Shown here: positions 52,876-62,354 of the stretch, one piece after another
Layout: each line of letters begins with the position of its first letter
How positions within the stretch are numbered: position 1 is the first letter of the stretch
Source of the DNA: Sphingomonas sp. IC081
GTDB taxonomy: Bacteria; Pseudomonadota; Alphaproteobacteria; Sphingomonadales; Sphingomonadaceae
Assembly (NCBI RefSeq): GCF_006874585.1
Contig: NZ_CP029761.1
Span: 2,181,001-2,245,000 of the forward strand
Length of the DNA stretch: 64,000 nucleotides
Direction of reading: 5' to 3'
Made by a program: the position numbers and the translations under genes
The notes under the pieces: generated by a model
What the model was told of the DNA's origin: nothing
Databases searched by the model: none
What the model saw: only the letters and a program-made list of their open reading frames with translations

Positions 52876-55191
52876 TCAGAACTTGCCGGAGAACGACGCG
52901 CCGATCACGCGCGGCTCGTTGAACACGGCGGCCATGTAGTTCTCGATCACCCCCTTGAGGTTCTTCTCGCCGGTGATGTTGCGGGCGAAGGCGGCGATCT
53001 CGTACTGGCCGCCGGGGTCCGAGTAGCCGATCTTCAGACCGCCCTCGAAGTCACCCTTCGAATGGAACTCCCGGGTCTTGTAGAGCACGAAGTTGGTGTA
53101 GCCCTGGAACATCCAGTCGGTCGCCGCGAAGAGCGAGCCGCCGTTGCCCAGCGGCACGTCGTAGCGCGCGGCGACATTGGCGGTGTACTTCGGCGCGTTG
53201 GGCAGCGGATTGCCGTCGATCTGCGCGAAAGTGCCCCTGCCGGCGATGACGATCGTCGGATCCTCGACCGTGCAGACCACCACGCCGTTCAGCGAACAGA
53301 CCTGCGCGTAGACGTTCTTGTCCTTGATCTCGGTATGCAGCAGGCTGAGACCGGCGGTCAGCGTCAGGTTCGGCACCGGGCGCGCTTCCAGTTCGGCTTC
53401 CATGCCGTAGGCCTCGGCCTTGTCGGCATTGAACAGCACGCCGTTGCCGTTGACGTCGTTGCCGTTGAGCTGGATGTCCTTCACCCGGTAGGCAAAGCCC
53501 GAAAGGTTGAAGCGCACCTTGTTGTCGAACAGCTGGGTCTTGATGCCCGCCTCGCCCGAGAGGATCGTTTCCGAATCCGCCGTGGTGAAGTCGGCGTTGA
53601 ACACGGCGGAGCGGCCCTGGATGGTCGGCCCGCGGAAGCCGGTGGCGACGCGCGCGTAGACGCTGACGTCCGGGTTCACCTTGTAGTTCAGGCTGGCATC
53701 CCAGCTCGGCTTCTCGTCCGACAGGCGCACATAGCGGCGGCCGGTATAAGTGGAGGCACCGGCGATGGTGTCTGCCGTCTTGAGCAGGCGGGTCTTCTTG
53801 GTGTCGTTGGTATAGCGGCCGCCGGCGGTCAGCGTCAGGCCGTCCACCAGCTCGTAGCTGGCCTGTCCGAAGAAGGCCCAGCTGGTGTTCTCGTTGCGCA
53901 GGCGCACCCAGTTGTTGGGGTTATGCGCGGCGGTCGTGAGGAAATAGGCGCGCTGGTAGAAATCGGTGATGTCGCGCGAATCGAACCACATCGCGCCGAC
54001 CTGCCACTTGAAGCGGGTGTCGCCGTTGCTGGCGAGGCGCAGTTCCTGCGTCAGCTGGTCGAGATCGCGGACATTGCCCTGCGACTGGCCATAGCCGTTG
54101 GCGACGCCGTTCACCGGATAGTCCGCTGCCGCACCGCCGTCGGTATCGCCGCGGCTGTAGCCCGAGGTCGATTCCCACGCGGTGATCGAGGTCAGCGTGA
54201 CCGGGCCGAAGTCCATGGCGATGCGGCTGGAGGCGCCGTAGGTGTCATAGGCCTGCGGGTTGTTGTGCGCCTCGTCCAGCGCGATCTTGCTGCGCGGCTC
54301 GCCCGACACATCGTTCGAACCCTTGGTGAAGGCAGCGCGGTGGAAGATCGTCGAGGTGCCGTCGTACTTGCGCGCGTGGAAGCTGGTCAGCATCGAGAAG
54401 CCGCTGCCGGTCGGCGCCAGCAGCAATTGCACGCGGGCGTCACGCTCCTCGAAACCGCCCATGGCGTCCTTCCTGGGCGATGCGGTGCCGTCGGCGCTGG
54501 GGCCGCTGTAGGTGTTGTCGATCCAGTCGTCGCGGCGCTGGTAGAGCGCGGAAACGCGGATCGCCAGCAGGTCCTGGATCAGCGGGCCGCCGACGCCGCC
54601 GTCGAAGGTGGCGGTGTTGTAGGAGCCGTAGCTGGCACTGGCGCGGCCGGTCCAGCGGTCGGTCGCGGGCTTGATCGTGTCGAACTTGATGATGCCCGCC
54701 GTGGTGTTGCGGCCGAACAGCGAGCCCTGCGGGCCGCGCAGCACTTCCACCTGGTCCATGTCGTAGACCGGGTTGGACTTGAGCACGACGTGCTCCAGCA
54801 CGACATCGTCCTGGATGATCGACACCGGCTGCGAGGCGCCGAGGTAGAAGTCGATATTGCCGAGACCGCGAATATAGAAGCGCGGGAAGATGCGGCCCGT
54901 AGTGGTTTCCGCGTAGAGACCCGGAACGCGGCCCGCCAGCGCCAGCGTATCGTCACCCGCGGCCTGGAAACCGCGCAGCTGGTCGCCCGAGACGACGCCG
55001 ACCGACACCGGCACGTCCTGCAGGTTCTCCTGGCGGCGCTCGGCCGTCACGACGATCTCTCCCAGGCCCGGGTTGTCGGCCTCCGGAGCGGCAGCGGCGC
55101 CGTCCTGCGCCATCGCCATCTCGGCGGAGCCGAATGTTGCGAGCGCGGAGCCGAGAAGCAGGGCAGGTCGAAGGCAGGAAAGATGTCGCAC
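52876..55191 (-). CDS. TonB-dependent outer-membrane receptor
   Basis: 771 residues: signal peptide (about 1-28), plug domain (about 45-165, with IVVTAERRQENLQDVPVSVGVV, PRFYIRGLG and VEVLRGPQGSLFGRNTTAGII) and a beta-barrel ending in Phe (SFSGKF). The TonB-box region is the EIVVTA segment. Such receptors in sphingomonads often import xenobiotics or natural aromatics as well as siderophores. It precedes, on the same strand and 223 bases apart, the SDR/P450/ferredoxin genes, so it may take up their substrate. Confidence 0.93.
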   Translation of the reverse strand: MRHLSCLRPALLLGSALATFGSAEMAMAQDGAAAAPEADNPGLGEIVVTAERRQENLQDVPVSVGVVSGDQLRGFQAAGDDTLALAGRVPGLYAETTTGRIFPRFYIRGLGNIDFYLGASQPVSIIQDDVVLEHVVLKSNPVYDMDQVEVLRGPQGSLFGRNTTAGIIKFDTIKPATDRWTGRASASYGSYNTATFDGGVGGPLIQDLLAIRVSALYQRRDDWIDNTYSGPSADGTASPRKDAMGGFEERDARVQLLLAPTGSGFSMLTSFHARKYDGTSTIFHRAAFTKGSNDVSGEPRSKIALDEAHNNPQAYDTYGASSRIAMDFGPVTLTSITAWESTSGYSRGDTDGGAAADYPVNGVANGYGQSQGNVRDLDQLTQELRLASNGDTRFKWQVGAMWFDSRDITDFYQRAYFLTTAAHNPNNWVRLRNENTSWAFFGQASYELVDGLTLTAGGRYTNDTKKTRLLKTADTIAGASTYTGRRYVRLSDEKPSWDASLNYKVNPDVSVYARVATGFRGPTIQGRSAVFNADFTTADSETILSGEAGIKTQLFDNKVRFNLSGFAYRVKDIQLNGNDVNGNGVLFNADKAEAYGMEAELEARPVPNLTLTAGLSLLHTEIKDKNVYAQVCSLNGVVVCTVEDPTIVIAGRGTFAQIDGNPLPNAPKYTANVAARYDVPLGNGGSLFAATDWMFQGYTNFVLYKTREFHSKGDFEGGLKIGYSDPGGQYEIAAFARNITGEKNLKGVIENYMAAVFNEPRVIGASFSGKF

Positions 55192-55414
55192 GCGGAGAAA
55201 GTCCCTTCAGGGTTGAACCGATCGGGGCAGCTAGAAACGTGCGATTACATTTGCGTTACAATGACTTCATCCATCATCTTCGGGCGCCTGCGCAGCGATG
55301 TTTTGCAATCCGGCGATGCAATTGTGCAACGCTTATCGCCGTAACCACGGATTGAATGGCCAGAAGGACTGTTTGAGAATTCGCGACAGACGAATTTCGC
55401 GGCTCCGGCCCGGC

Positions 55415-56290
55415 TCAGTTTTCCGCGCGCTCCATTGCCGCAAAGGCCGCGGCGCGGGCGTCGAAGATCTCCTCGAGGTGGTTGACCGGGTCCCCCACGG
55501 TCACACCGCCCTCGACCGGGATCACCGCGCCGGTCATGTGGCGCGACCGCTCGCTGGCGAGGAACAGCGCCACTTGCGCCACGTCTTCCGGCTCGCCGCG
55601 CCGCTTGATCAGCTGGTTGGAGAGGTAGACCGCGTTCACCCCCTCCTCGATCCGCGCGGCAAGGCCGCTCTCCGCCCCGTGCTCGCCGAAGGAAGAGAGT
55701 TCGGTGCGCACATGGCCCGGCACGATGCAGTTCACCCGGATGCCATGCCGCGCCAGATCGATGGCGGAGGACTTGGAGAACTGGATCAGCGCCGCCTTGG
55801 ACGCGCGGTAGGTCATCATCGCATGGCCCGCCAGGGTGCCGGCAATGGAGGCATTGTTGAGGATCACGCCGCCCCGCTTCCGACCATCCGGCCCCTGCCG
55901 CGCCATGATCCGCGCCGCATTGCGCGTGGCCAGCATCGGCCCGAGCACGTTGACCCGCATCACCCGGTCAAAATCCTCCAGCGTATCGTCGAGGAAGCTG
56001 GGGAAGGCGCCGCAGGACATGCCCGCATTGTTGAACAGCACGTCGATCCCGCCGAAGCGGGAGACGGCAGCCTCGATCATCGCCTCCACCGCCGCCGGAT
56101 CGGCGACGTCGGTGGGCTGGTAGACCGCCGCTGGCCCGAGCCTTTCCGCCAGCGCCTCGCCCGCCTCGCCGGCAATATCGGCGATCACGACTTTCGCGCC
56201 TTCGGCCACGAACAGCGCCGCGGTGGCGCGGCCGATGCCGCTGGCGCCGCCGGTGACGACGGCCACCTTGCCGGCAAGTTCCCCGGCCAT
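55415..56290 (-). CDS. SDR-family oxidoreductase with C-terminal extension
   Basis: 291 residues. TGGASGIG is the NAD-binding loop, NNAG the structural motif, and Ser (NASIAG), Tyr and Lys (YRASKAAL) the catalytic set. The enzyme probably oxidises an alcohol formed by the P450 or by the Rieske enzyme of the cluster. The ATG at 56290 overlaps the P450 stop by one base, so translation is coupled. The C-terminal 25 residues extend past the usual SDR end. Confidence 0.9.
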   Translation of the reverse strand: MAGELAGKVAVVTGGASGIGRATAALFVAEGAKVVIADIAGEAGEALAERLGPAAVYQPTDVADPAAVEAMIEAAVSRFGGIDVLFNNAGMSCGAFPSFLDDTLEDFDRVMRVNVLGPMLATRNAARIMARQGPDGRKRGGVILNNASIAGTLAGHAMMTYRASKAALIQFSKSSAIDLARHGIRVNCIVPGHVRTELSSFGEHGAESGLAARIEEGVNAVYLSNQLIKRRGEPEDVAQVALFLASERSRHMTGAVIPVEGGVTVGDPVNHLEEIFDARAAAFAAMERAEN

Positions 56291-57627
56291 CAGCGCGCCT
56301 CGAAGGTGATCGGCAGCGATTCGATCGTACGCGTGGCGACGCTCGGCTGGTAGCGTATCGCGCTTTCGGGGATCGCCAGCTTCAGGTTCTTCATCTGCCG
56401 GACGATCTCGCGCGCCGCCACCTTCACTTCCATGCGCGCCAGCGCCAGCCCGATGCAGCGGTGCGGACCGCCACCGAAGGCCACGTGACGCCCAAGGTTT
56501 GGCCGCAAAGGATCGAACGTGCGCGGGTCCGGGAACACGGTCTCGTCGTCGTTGCCCGATCCGTAGACCAGCAGCATATGCGCATGGGCAGGGATCCTCG
56601 TGCCGTTCACGGTGACTTCCCGCGTGGTCATGCGGCTGAGCGCCCGCACCGGCGGTTCGGCACGCAGATGCTCCTCCACGAAGCGATTGAGTTGACGATC
56701 GTCGTCTGCCACGCTTTCCAGCAGTTCGGCCATGCCGGGGCGCGTGGTGAGGGCGTAGAACAGGTTGCCGATGGCGGTCGCGGTGGTGTCGTTGCCCGCG
56801 ATCAGCGTGGCGCGCACCAGCGAGACGGCTTCCGCGAAAGTCAGCTTTTCCTTGCCGCCATCCTCGCCCGTGACTTCGGCATGGACCAGATCGGACAGCA
56901 TGTCTTCCGAAGGGCTCGCCTCGCGCTCTTTCATCTTGGCGATCAGGTATTGCTGAAGCTCGGCGATCTGCGCGGCGTTGGCCAGCATCGTCTCGCGGCT
57001 CTGCATCGCGCCGATCTGCGCGGTGACCGCCACCGACCAGCGCGAGATCTGCTCCTCCATGCCCTGATCGAGCCCGAGCTGCTCGACGATCACGCGGATG
57101 GTCAGCGGAATGGCGATGTCCTTCACGCCGTCGCAGCGGCCATCGCCGCGCGCCACCACGTCGGCGATCACGGCGCGCACCACTTCGGTGATGCGCGGCT
57201 CCAGTTCCTTTACGCGGTGGGCGGTGAAGGCCTGCTCCATCAGCTTGCGGATGCGCGTATGGTAAGGCGGATCGGACATGATCGCGTCCGGGAAATAACC
57301 GCCGCCATGCTCTTCGAGATAGGCCTGGAACTCCTCGCGCATGCCGCGCGCCTGCTGTTCGGAGTAGCCGTGCTTGACCGAGAAGGTCACCGGGTCCGAC
57401 TGGACCGCCGAGATGTCCTCGTGCCGCGTCACCAGCCATGAGCCGAGCCGCGCGTCATAATGGATCGGATCGCCGTGGCGCATGGCCCGGTAGTAGTCGC
57501 GCGGCCGCGCCTGGATCGCGGGATCGGCCAGCGAACCACTGTCCAGCAGCGCCTGTTCCCCTGCGCTCAGCGCCAGCCGCTCGCTCACCCGATCCTCGCC
57601 TGCCCCAATTTGCGTTGACGTTGCCAT
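56290..57627 (-). CDS. Cytochrome P450, bacterial class I type
   Basis: 445 residues, soluble. Heme ligand Cys391 in FGGGPHRCIG, the K-helix ExxR (EEHLR) and the I-helix oxygen-activating AGNDTT are all present. The protein needs a ferredoxin, and a putidaredoxin-type one is encoded upstream at 57881-58216. It should hydroxylate a small hydrophobic substrate; the natural substrate is unknown. It is coupled to the SDR gene. A long inverted repeat (57757-57843) and a terminator lie between it and the ferredoxin gene. Confidence 0.95.
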   Translation of the reverse strand: MATSTQIGAGEDRVSERLALSAGEQALLDSGSLADPAIQARPRDYYRAMRHGDPIHYDARLGSWLVTRHEDISAVQSDPVTFSVKHGYSEQQARGMREEFQAYLEEHGGGYFPDAIMSDPPYHTRIRKLMEQAFTAHRVKELEPRITEVVRAVIADVVARGDGRCDGVKDIAIPLTIRVIVEQLGLDQGMEEQISRWSVAVTAQIGAMQSRETMLANAAQIAELQQYLIAKMKEREASPSEDMLSDLVHAEVTGEDGGKEKLTFAEAVSLVRATLIAGNDTTATAIGNLFYALTTRPGMAELLESVADDDRQLNRFVEEHLRAEPPVRALSRMTTREVTVNGTRIPAHAHMLLVYGSGNDDETVFPDPRTFDPLRPNLGRHVAFGGGPHRCIGLALARMEVKVAAREIVRQMKNLKLAIPESAIRYQPSVATRTIESLPITFEAR

Positions 57628-57738
57628 GTGCCTGTCCCGTATGCGTGTCTTTGCGATCTTCTATGGACCGGGCGATGACGGCCAGCCATGCCCGCCCTCG
57701 AACCGAGGCTTGTCCCGAGGGGAAGAGTCCGTTTGACA

Positions 57739-57755
57739 ATCCGGCGAAGCCGGAT
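57739..57755. repeat. Short palindrome upstream of the P450 gene
   Basis: ATCCGGC and GCCGGAT flank a three-base loop (GAA). It lies just left of the long inverted repeat in the 253-base gap between P450 and ferredoxin genes. Confidence 0.6.
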
Positions 57756-57756
57756 C

Positions 57757-57843
57757 GTGCGGCACCGGCCCTCTCCCCCACCCGACCACCCATGAGCATA
57801 TCCTATCGGGTGGTCGGGTGGGGGGAGAGGGCCGGTGCCGCAC
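57757..57843. repeat. Long near-perfect inverted repeat
   Basis: Arms at 57757-57791 and 57808-57843 are complementary over 35 bases with a single bulged base (five C against six G), and the loop is 16 bases (57792-57807). The arms are G/C-rich and low in complexity (CCCTCTCCCCCACCC type). It lies between the ferredoxin terminator and the P450 start on the minus strand. Confidence 0.92.
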
Positions 57844-57868
57844 AAAAATGCGCCTTCAGCGCATTTTT
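57844..57868 (-). terminator. Rho-independent terminator of the ferredoxin gene
   Basis: AAAAATGCGC (57844-57853) and GCGCATTTTT (57859-57868) form a hairpin with a T-run in both directions. It lies 13 bases after the ferredoxin stop codon on the minus strand, so ferredoxin and P450 may be separate transcripts. Confidence 0.85.
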
Positions 57869-57880
57869 ACAAACGACCCC

Positions 57881-58216
57881 TCAGTACCCCGACGCCGGCG
57901 CCACGGTAACTTCCAGCCCGTCCAGATCGCCCTTCATCCTGATCTGGCAGCCGAGGCGGCTGGTGTCCTTCATGACGTCCGCCACCATGTCGAGCATGGC
58001 GAATTCCACATCGTCGGGCTCGCCCACCGCGCTCCACCAGTCGGCCGCGACGTAGACGTGGCAGGTCGCGCAGGCGCAGCCGCCGCCGCAATCGCCCATG
58101 ATCCCGGCAACCCCGCGCGAACGGCCCAGTTCCATCAGGCTCACGCCTTCGTCCACGTCGGAAAATTCGTGCTTCACGCCGTCGCTGTCGGTCATGGTGA
58201 CATGAAGGTTGCCCAT
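57881..58216 (-). CDS. 2Fe-2S ferredoxin, putidaredoxin type
   Basis: 111 residues. Cysteines 43, 49, 52 and 90 match the vertebrate-type/putidaredoxin spacing (C-x5-C-x2-C-x37-C); Cys47 is an extra Cys inside the loop. It should pass electrons to the neighbouring P450, or to the Rieske oxygenase. No ferredoxin reductase is encoded in the window, so the reductase is elsewhere. It is divergent from the amidohydrolase gene. Confidence 0.95.
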   Translation of the reverse strand: MGNLHVTMTDSDGVKHEFSDVDEGVSLMELGRSRGVAGIMGDCGGGCACATCHVYVAADWWSAVGEPDDVEFAMLDMVADVMKDTSRLGCQIRMKGDLDGLEVTVAPASGY

Positions 58217-58456
58217 AAGTCCGGCCCGGTCCTCTTCGTTTGATTTTCACACGTGATGCCGCAGCCGCGCCCCCGCGCAAAGCGCTCCCCGCGCCTTGCG
58301 ACTTGCCCCAGCGGGAAAACCGCCGGTGCGAACGACCCGCGACGTTCCGGTACAGGACAAGCCCTCTGCCCGGCCCGTCATTTGCCGCATGGCTGCCCGC
58401 TTCTAACCTGCACTCCAAGAGCCACGCGCACATCGATGGCCGAAAGGAGAGACACC

Positions 58457-59755
58457 GTGGGACGGACCGTGATCCAGAACGCCACGATATTCGACGGGAC
58501 AGGCCAAGGGACAAACGGGCCCACCACCAAGGGCGATCTGGTGGTCGAGGGCAACCGCGTGACCTCGGTCGGCGCTACGGCCTCCGCGCAGCCGGGCGAC
58601 GTCATCATCGACGCCAGCGGCCTGTTCCTGATGCCCGGCATGGTCGAGGGCCACGCGCATCTCTCGTTCGAGAATGTCTGCGCGACCGAGGATCTCATCA
58701 CCCCCTGCCCCGAAACGCAGGTCTTCACCGCCGCGCGCGGGGCCAGGGCGCTGATCGAGGCGGGCTTCACCTCCGCCTACGGCGCCTCCGAGGCGAAGCT
58801 GAAACTCGCCGTCGCCGTGCGCGAGGAGGTCAACGCCGGGCGCCTGCCGGGTCCGCGCATCCGGGCCGGCGGCCTCGAAATCTCGGTCACCGGCGCGATG
58901 GGGGACGAGAGCAAGCTGCACAATCCGAGGCAAGGCCCCTCCGCCATCGTCGACGGCGTGGAAGAGATGCGCAGGACCGTGCGCCTCCACTGCCGCGAGG
59001 GGATCGACAACGTGAAGCTCGATGTCTCGGGCGACCCGTTCTATCCCGGCACCCCCGGCCACACGACACCGATGACGTTCGAGGAAGTGCGCGTCGCCGC
59101 CGAAACGGCCCATGCCTATGGCCGCAGGATCAACGCCCACACCCGCTCCATCGAAGGCTCCAAGCACTGCGTGCGCGCGGGCGTGGACGGCCTGTTCCAC
59201 TGCGAATACGCCGACGAGGAACTGCTGGACATGATGGAGGAGGCGCGGGACCGCATCTTTGTCGTCCCCACCGTCGGCCTTTTCGCGCAGATCATGGCGG
59301 GCGAGGCTTCGGCGCACGGGCTCTCGCCGGAAGTCGGCGGCTACATGAACATTCCGGACCTGCTGGAAAACTCGCTTGCGACGCATACCGAACTGCGGAG
59401 GCGCGGCATCCGCCACCTGATCGGCGGCGACTACGGCTTCGGCTGGAGCCCGCAGGGCACACAGGGGCGCGACCTCAAGTCCTTTGTCGATTTCTACGGC
59501 TATACCCCGGCCGAGGCGCTGGTCTGCGCCACCCGCAACGGCGGCCTTGCCATGGGATACGGCGGCGAGCTCGGCACGCTGGCGCCGGGCAAGCTGGCCG
59601 ACCTGATCCTGGTCGACGGCGATCCGCTGGCGGACATCTCCATCCTCGCCGGGCCGGAAAAGGTCGTCTTCGTGATGAAGGACGGCGCGGTCCAGAAAAT
59701 CAGCCCCACCCTTGCCGCGCGCGCAAACTCTCCCGCCCTCGAAGCGGCGGAATAA
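58457..59755 (+). CDS. Metal-dependent amidohydrolase
   Basis: 432 residues. The metal ligands can be followed: His66 and His68 (GHAHLSF), Lys187 (NVKLDVSG, probably carboxylated), His228 (NAHTRS), His248 (FHCEY) and Asp325 (GGDYGFG), giving a two-metal site as in prolidase-like and organophosphate-type amidohydrolases. The C-terminal APGKLADLILVDGDPLADI is typical. The GTG at 58457 has AAAGGAGA at good spacing and is preferred over the ATG at 58436. It precedes the Rieske gene by 11 bases. The bond it cuts is unknown. Confidence 0.88.
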   Translation: MGRTVIQNATIFDGTGQGTNGPTTKGDLVVEGNRVTSVGATASAQPGDVIIDASGLFLMPGMVEGHAHLSFENVCATEDLITPCPETQVFTAARGARALIEAGFTSAYGASEAKLKLAVAVREEVNAGRLPGPRIRAGGLEISVTGAMGDESKLHNPRQGPSAIVDGVEEMRRTVRLHCREGIDNVKLDVSGDPFYPGTPGHTTPMTFEEVRVAAETAHAYGRRINAHTRSIEGSKHCVRAGVDGLFHCEYADEELLDMMEEARDRIFVVPTVGLFAQIMAGEASAHGLSPEVGGYMNIPDLLENSLATHTELRRRGIRHLIGGDYGFGWSPQGTQGRDLKSFVDFYGYTPAEALVCATRNGGLAMGYGGELGTLAPGKLADLILVDGDPLADISILAGPEKVVFVMKDGAVQKISPTLAARANSPALEAAE

Positions 59756-59766
59756 GGAGCCTCGCA

Positions 59767-61194
59767 ATGAACGTCGCCACCGCACCGCTGCAGCCGGGCG
59801 AGGCCCGCTGCCCCGCCGAATCCACGCAGGACATCATCGCCGCCGACCGCAACCCCGCCCCCGCCTGGGCCGCCAGCGAAAACTACCACTACCTCGGCAG
59901 CGAGGACGTCTCCAAGCAGCGCTACACCGATCCCGCCTTCGCCAAGGCCGAGTTCGAGCGGATGTGGACCCGCACCTGGCAGATGGCCTGCCGAGAGGAC
60001 CACATCCCCGAAGTGGGCGACTATTACGTCTACGACATCGGAGCGTACTCGTTCGTCGTCACCCGCTGTGAGGATGACGAGATCCGCGCCTACTTCAACG
60101 CCTGCCTCCATCGCGGCACCAAGCTGAAGCCCTCCGGCACGGCGGGCTTCGCAGCGAACCTGAAGTGTCCGTTCCACGGCTGGACCTGGAACCTCGACGG
60201 ATCGCTGAAGGACATCCCCGAGAAGTGGGACTTCGCCCACACCGCCACGCAGAAGATGTGCCTGCCCGAAGCACGGGTGGAGCGGCTGGGCGGCTTCGTC
60301 TGGGTCAACATGGACCCCGCCGCGCCCGGCCTTGAGGAGTACCTCGGCGCCGAGGCCCTCGCCCATCTCAAGGCGTGGAAGCTGGAGGATCGCTATATCT
60401 ATCTCCACGTCCAGAAGAGCTATCCGGCCAACTGGAAGCTGACGATGGAAGCCTTCATGGAGGCCTACCACGTCGGCGACACCCACCCGCAAGTGGCGCC
60501 GGCCAACGGCGACGTGAACTCGCAGTACGACGTCTACGGCGATCACGTGGACCGCTTCATCTCCACGCTCGGCGTGGTCAGCCCCAAGCTGCGCGGCACC
60601 TACAGCGAGGCGGACATCATCGCCAACTTCACGCTGGGCGACAGTTCCTCGCTGGGCGGCAGCAAGCCCGAACTGAAGGCCGGCGAACGCGCGCGGCAGG
60701 TGATGGCGGACATGTTCCGCCAGATGTTCGAGACGGCGACCAACACCGATCTCAGCCACGTTTCGGATACCGAGCTGCTCGATACCTACAGCTACACGTT
60801 TTTCCCGAACCTGTTCCTGTTCCCCGGCATCTCGCTGCCGATGATCTACCGCTTCCGTCCCGACGCGCGCGACCATCGCCGCACGATCTACGAAGTGATG
60901 TTCATGCGGCCCAAGCCCAGGGACGGCAGCGAGGTCGAAACCGCCGAGGTGGAGATCCTGGCCGACCACCAGTCCTTCACCGAAGCAAAGGGGATGGATC
61001 CCGGCTTCGGGCGCATTCTCGACCAGGATACCGACAACCTCCACGCCCAGCAGGAAGGCCTGGAAGCCAGCGCCAAGCCCGGCATCACGCTGGGCGACTA
61101 TCAGGAAGTACGCGTGCGCCACTTCGAACAGACCATCGACAAGTACATCGCCATGCCGCCCTATCATCCTGATTTCAGAACCCTTCAGCGCTGA
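59767..61194 (+). CDS. Rieske-type non-heme iron aromatic ring-hydroxylating oxygenase, alpha subunit
   Basis: 475 residues. The Rieske cluster ligands are Cys113 and His115 (CLHRG) and Cys134 and His137 (CPFHGW). The mononuclear iron site includes His235 and His240 (EAYHVGDTHPQ). The catalytic half is typical of large alpha subunits. No beta subunit gene follows, so it is an alpha-only type. It may hydroxylate or demethylate the pathway substrate. Its stop overlaps the next gene by one base. Confidence 0.93.
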   Translation: MNVATAPLQPGEARCPAESTQDIIAADRNPAPAWAASENYHYLGSEDVSKQRYTDPAFAKAEFERMWTRTWQMACREDHIPEVGDYYVYDIGAYSFVVTRCEDDEIRAYFNACLHRGTKLKPSGTAGFAANLKCPFHGWTWNLDGSLKDIPEKWDFAHTATQKMCLPEARVERLGGFVWVNMDPAAPGLEEYLGAEALAHLKAWKLEDRYIYLHVQKSYPANWKLTMEAFMEAYHVGDTHPQVAPANGDVNSQYDVYGDHVDRFISTLGVVSPKLRGTYSEADIIANFTLGDSSSLGGSKPELKAGERARQVMADMFRQMFETATNTDLSHVSDTELLDTYSYTFFPNLFLFPGISLPMIYRFRPDARDHRRTIYEVMFMRPKPRDGSEVETAEVEILADHQSFTEAKGMDPGFGRILDQDTDNLHAQQEGLEASAKPGITLGDYQEVRVRHFEQTIDKYIAMPPYHPDFRTLQR

Positions 61195-62354
61195 TGACAC
61201 GCAGAGGCGCCCTCCAAGGGCTTATCGTGATCGAGATCGCCGAGCGGGTGAGCGGCGAATATACCGGCAAGCTGCTGGCCGATCTCGGCGCCGAAGTGGT
61301 CAAGGTGGAGCGCCCCGGCGGCGCCCCCAGCCGCGCGATGGGGCCGTTCGCGGCGGGGGAATCGACGCTGTTCGCCTACCTCAACACCAACAAGAAATCG
61401 GTCGTGCTGGACCTTGCCGATGCGGCCGACCGCAAGGTGCTGGACCGCCTGCTGGCGCGCGCCCACGCGCTGATCGACGATCATGACGAGGGCTGGTGCC
61501 GGGCGATGGGCCTGACGCCGGACATGGTCTCCGCCGCGCATCCGGCGCTGGTCCACACGCTGGTCACCCCGTTCGGGCAGGACGCGCCGGAAAGCTGGCA
61601 AGCGGCCCGTCCGATCAACGTCATTGCCGCGGGCGGCTGGGCCTATCACAGCCCCAGCGAAACGCCTGCCGACAGGCCGCCGCTCAAAGGCGCCGGGCGG
61701 TTCCTGTCCGACTACGAAGCCGGGATCGACGCCGCGCTGGCCACCTTGGCCTCGCTGCTGCGCCTGCGCCGCGAGGGTCGGGGGCAGTTCATCGATATTT
61801 CCGAAGTGGACGTGCAACTGAACCGCACCGACTGCGTGCTCGGCCGCATGCTGGCGGGCGAGGCCGAGCCGAGCGACGCGCGCACCGCCTACGACATGGG
61901 CGGCCCCGGCACCTCCTTCGCCTGCCGCGACGGGCACGTCTTCCTGCTGATGACCAGCCGCGCGCACTGGCAGGTCCTCTGCGCGCTGATGGGCGACCCC
62001 GCCTGGACGCGGGAACTGCGCGAGGACTGGCTGGAGTTCGACTGCACGCCGCCCAATGTCGCCAAGTTCCGCGAACACTTCACCGGCTGGATCGCCCGGC
62101 AGGACAAGCATCCGGTCACCGAGGCCGCGCAGAAGGCGGGCCTTGCCATGGTGCCGGTGCAGACCGCGCAGGACCTGCCCCGCCACCCTCAGTTCATCCA
62201 TCGCGGGTTCTTCCAGCAGGCCGTGCATCCCGCGTTCGGGCAGGTCTCCTATCCCACCGCCGCCTACCGCATGAGCGCCACGCCGGTCATGGTGAAGGCC
62301 GCCGCCCCCCGCCTCGGCGCCGACCAGGAGGAGATCCTCGATGCCGCGTCCTGA
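61194..62354 (+). CDS. Class III CoA-transferase (CaiB/BaiF), subunit or isozyme 1
   Basis: 386 residues. The N-terminal part has VIEIAERVSGEYTGKLLADLGAEVVKVERP and NTNKKSVVLDL; the catalytic Asp is likely Asp173 (LSDYEAG). These enzymes move CoA between acids without free energy cost. It overlaps the Rieske gene by one base and the second CoA-transferase by 14, so all are translated together. It may act as a heteromer with its neighbour. Confidence 0.93.
   Translation: MTRRGALQGLIVIEIAERVSGEYTGKLLADLGAEVVKVERPGGAPSRAMGPFAAGESTLFAYLNTNKKSVVLDLADAADRKVLDRLLARAHALIDDHDEGWCRAMGLTPDMVSAAHPALVHTLVTPFGQDAPESWQAARPINVIAAGGWAYHSPSETPADRPPLKGAGRFLSDYEAGIDAALATLASLLRLRREGRGQFIDISEVDVQLNRTDCVLGRMLAGEAEPSDARTAYDMGGPGTSFACRDGHVFLLMTSRAHWQVLCALMGDPAWTRELREDWLEFDCTPPNVAKFREHFTGWIARQDKHPVTEAAQKAGLAMVPVQTAQDLPRHPQFIHRGFFQQAVHPAFGQVSYPTAAYRMSATPVMVKAAAPRLGADQEEILDAAS

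Noticed and set aside
52804..55344. Long plus-strand open frame opposite the TonB receptor
   Set aside because: It is the antisense shadow of a clear receptor gene, rich in Arg, His and Val with no recognisable domain, as expected in GC-rich DNA.
55415..57439. Apparent 674-residue fusion of P450-region sequence with the SDR
   Set aside because: Only the last 291 residues are SDR; the upstream part is an out-of-frame reading of the P450 gene. The real SDR starts at 56290.
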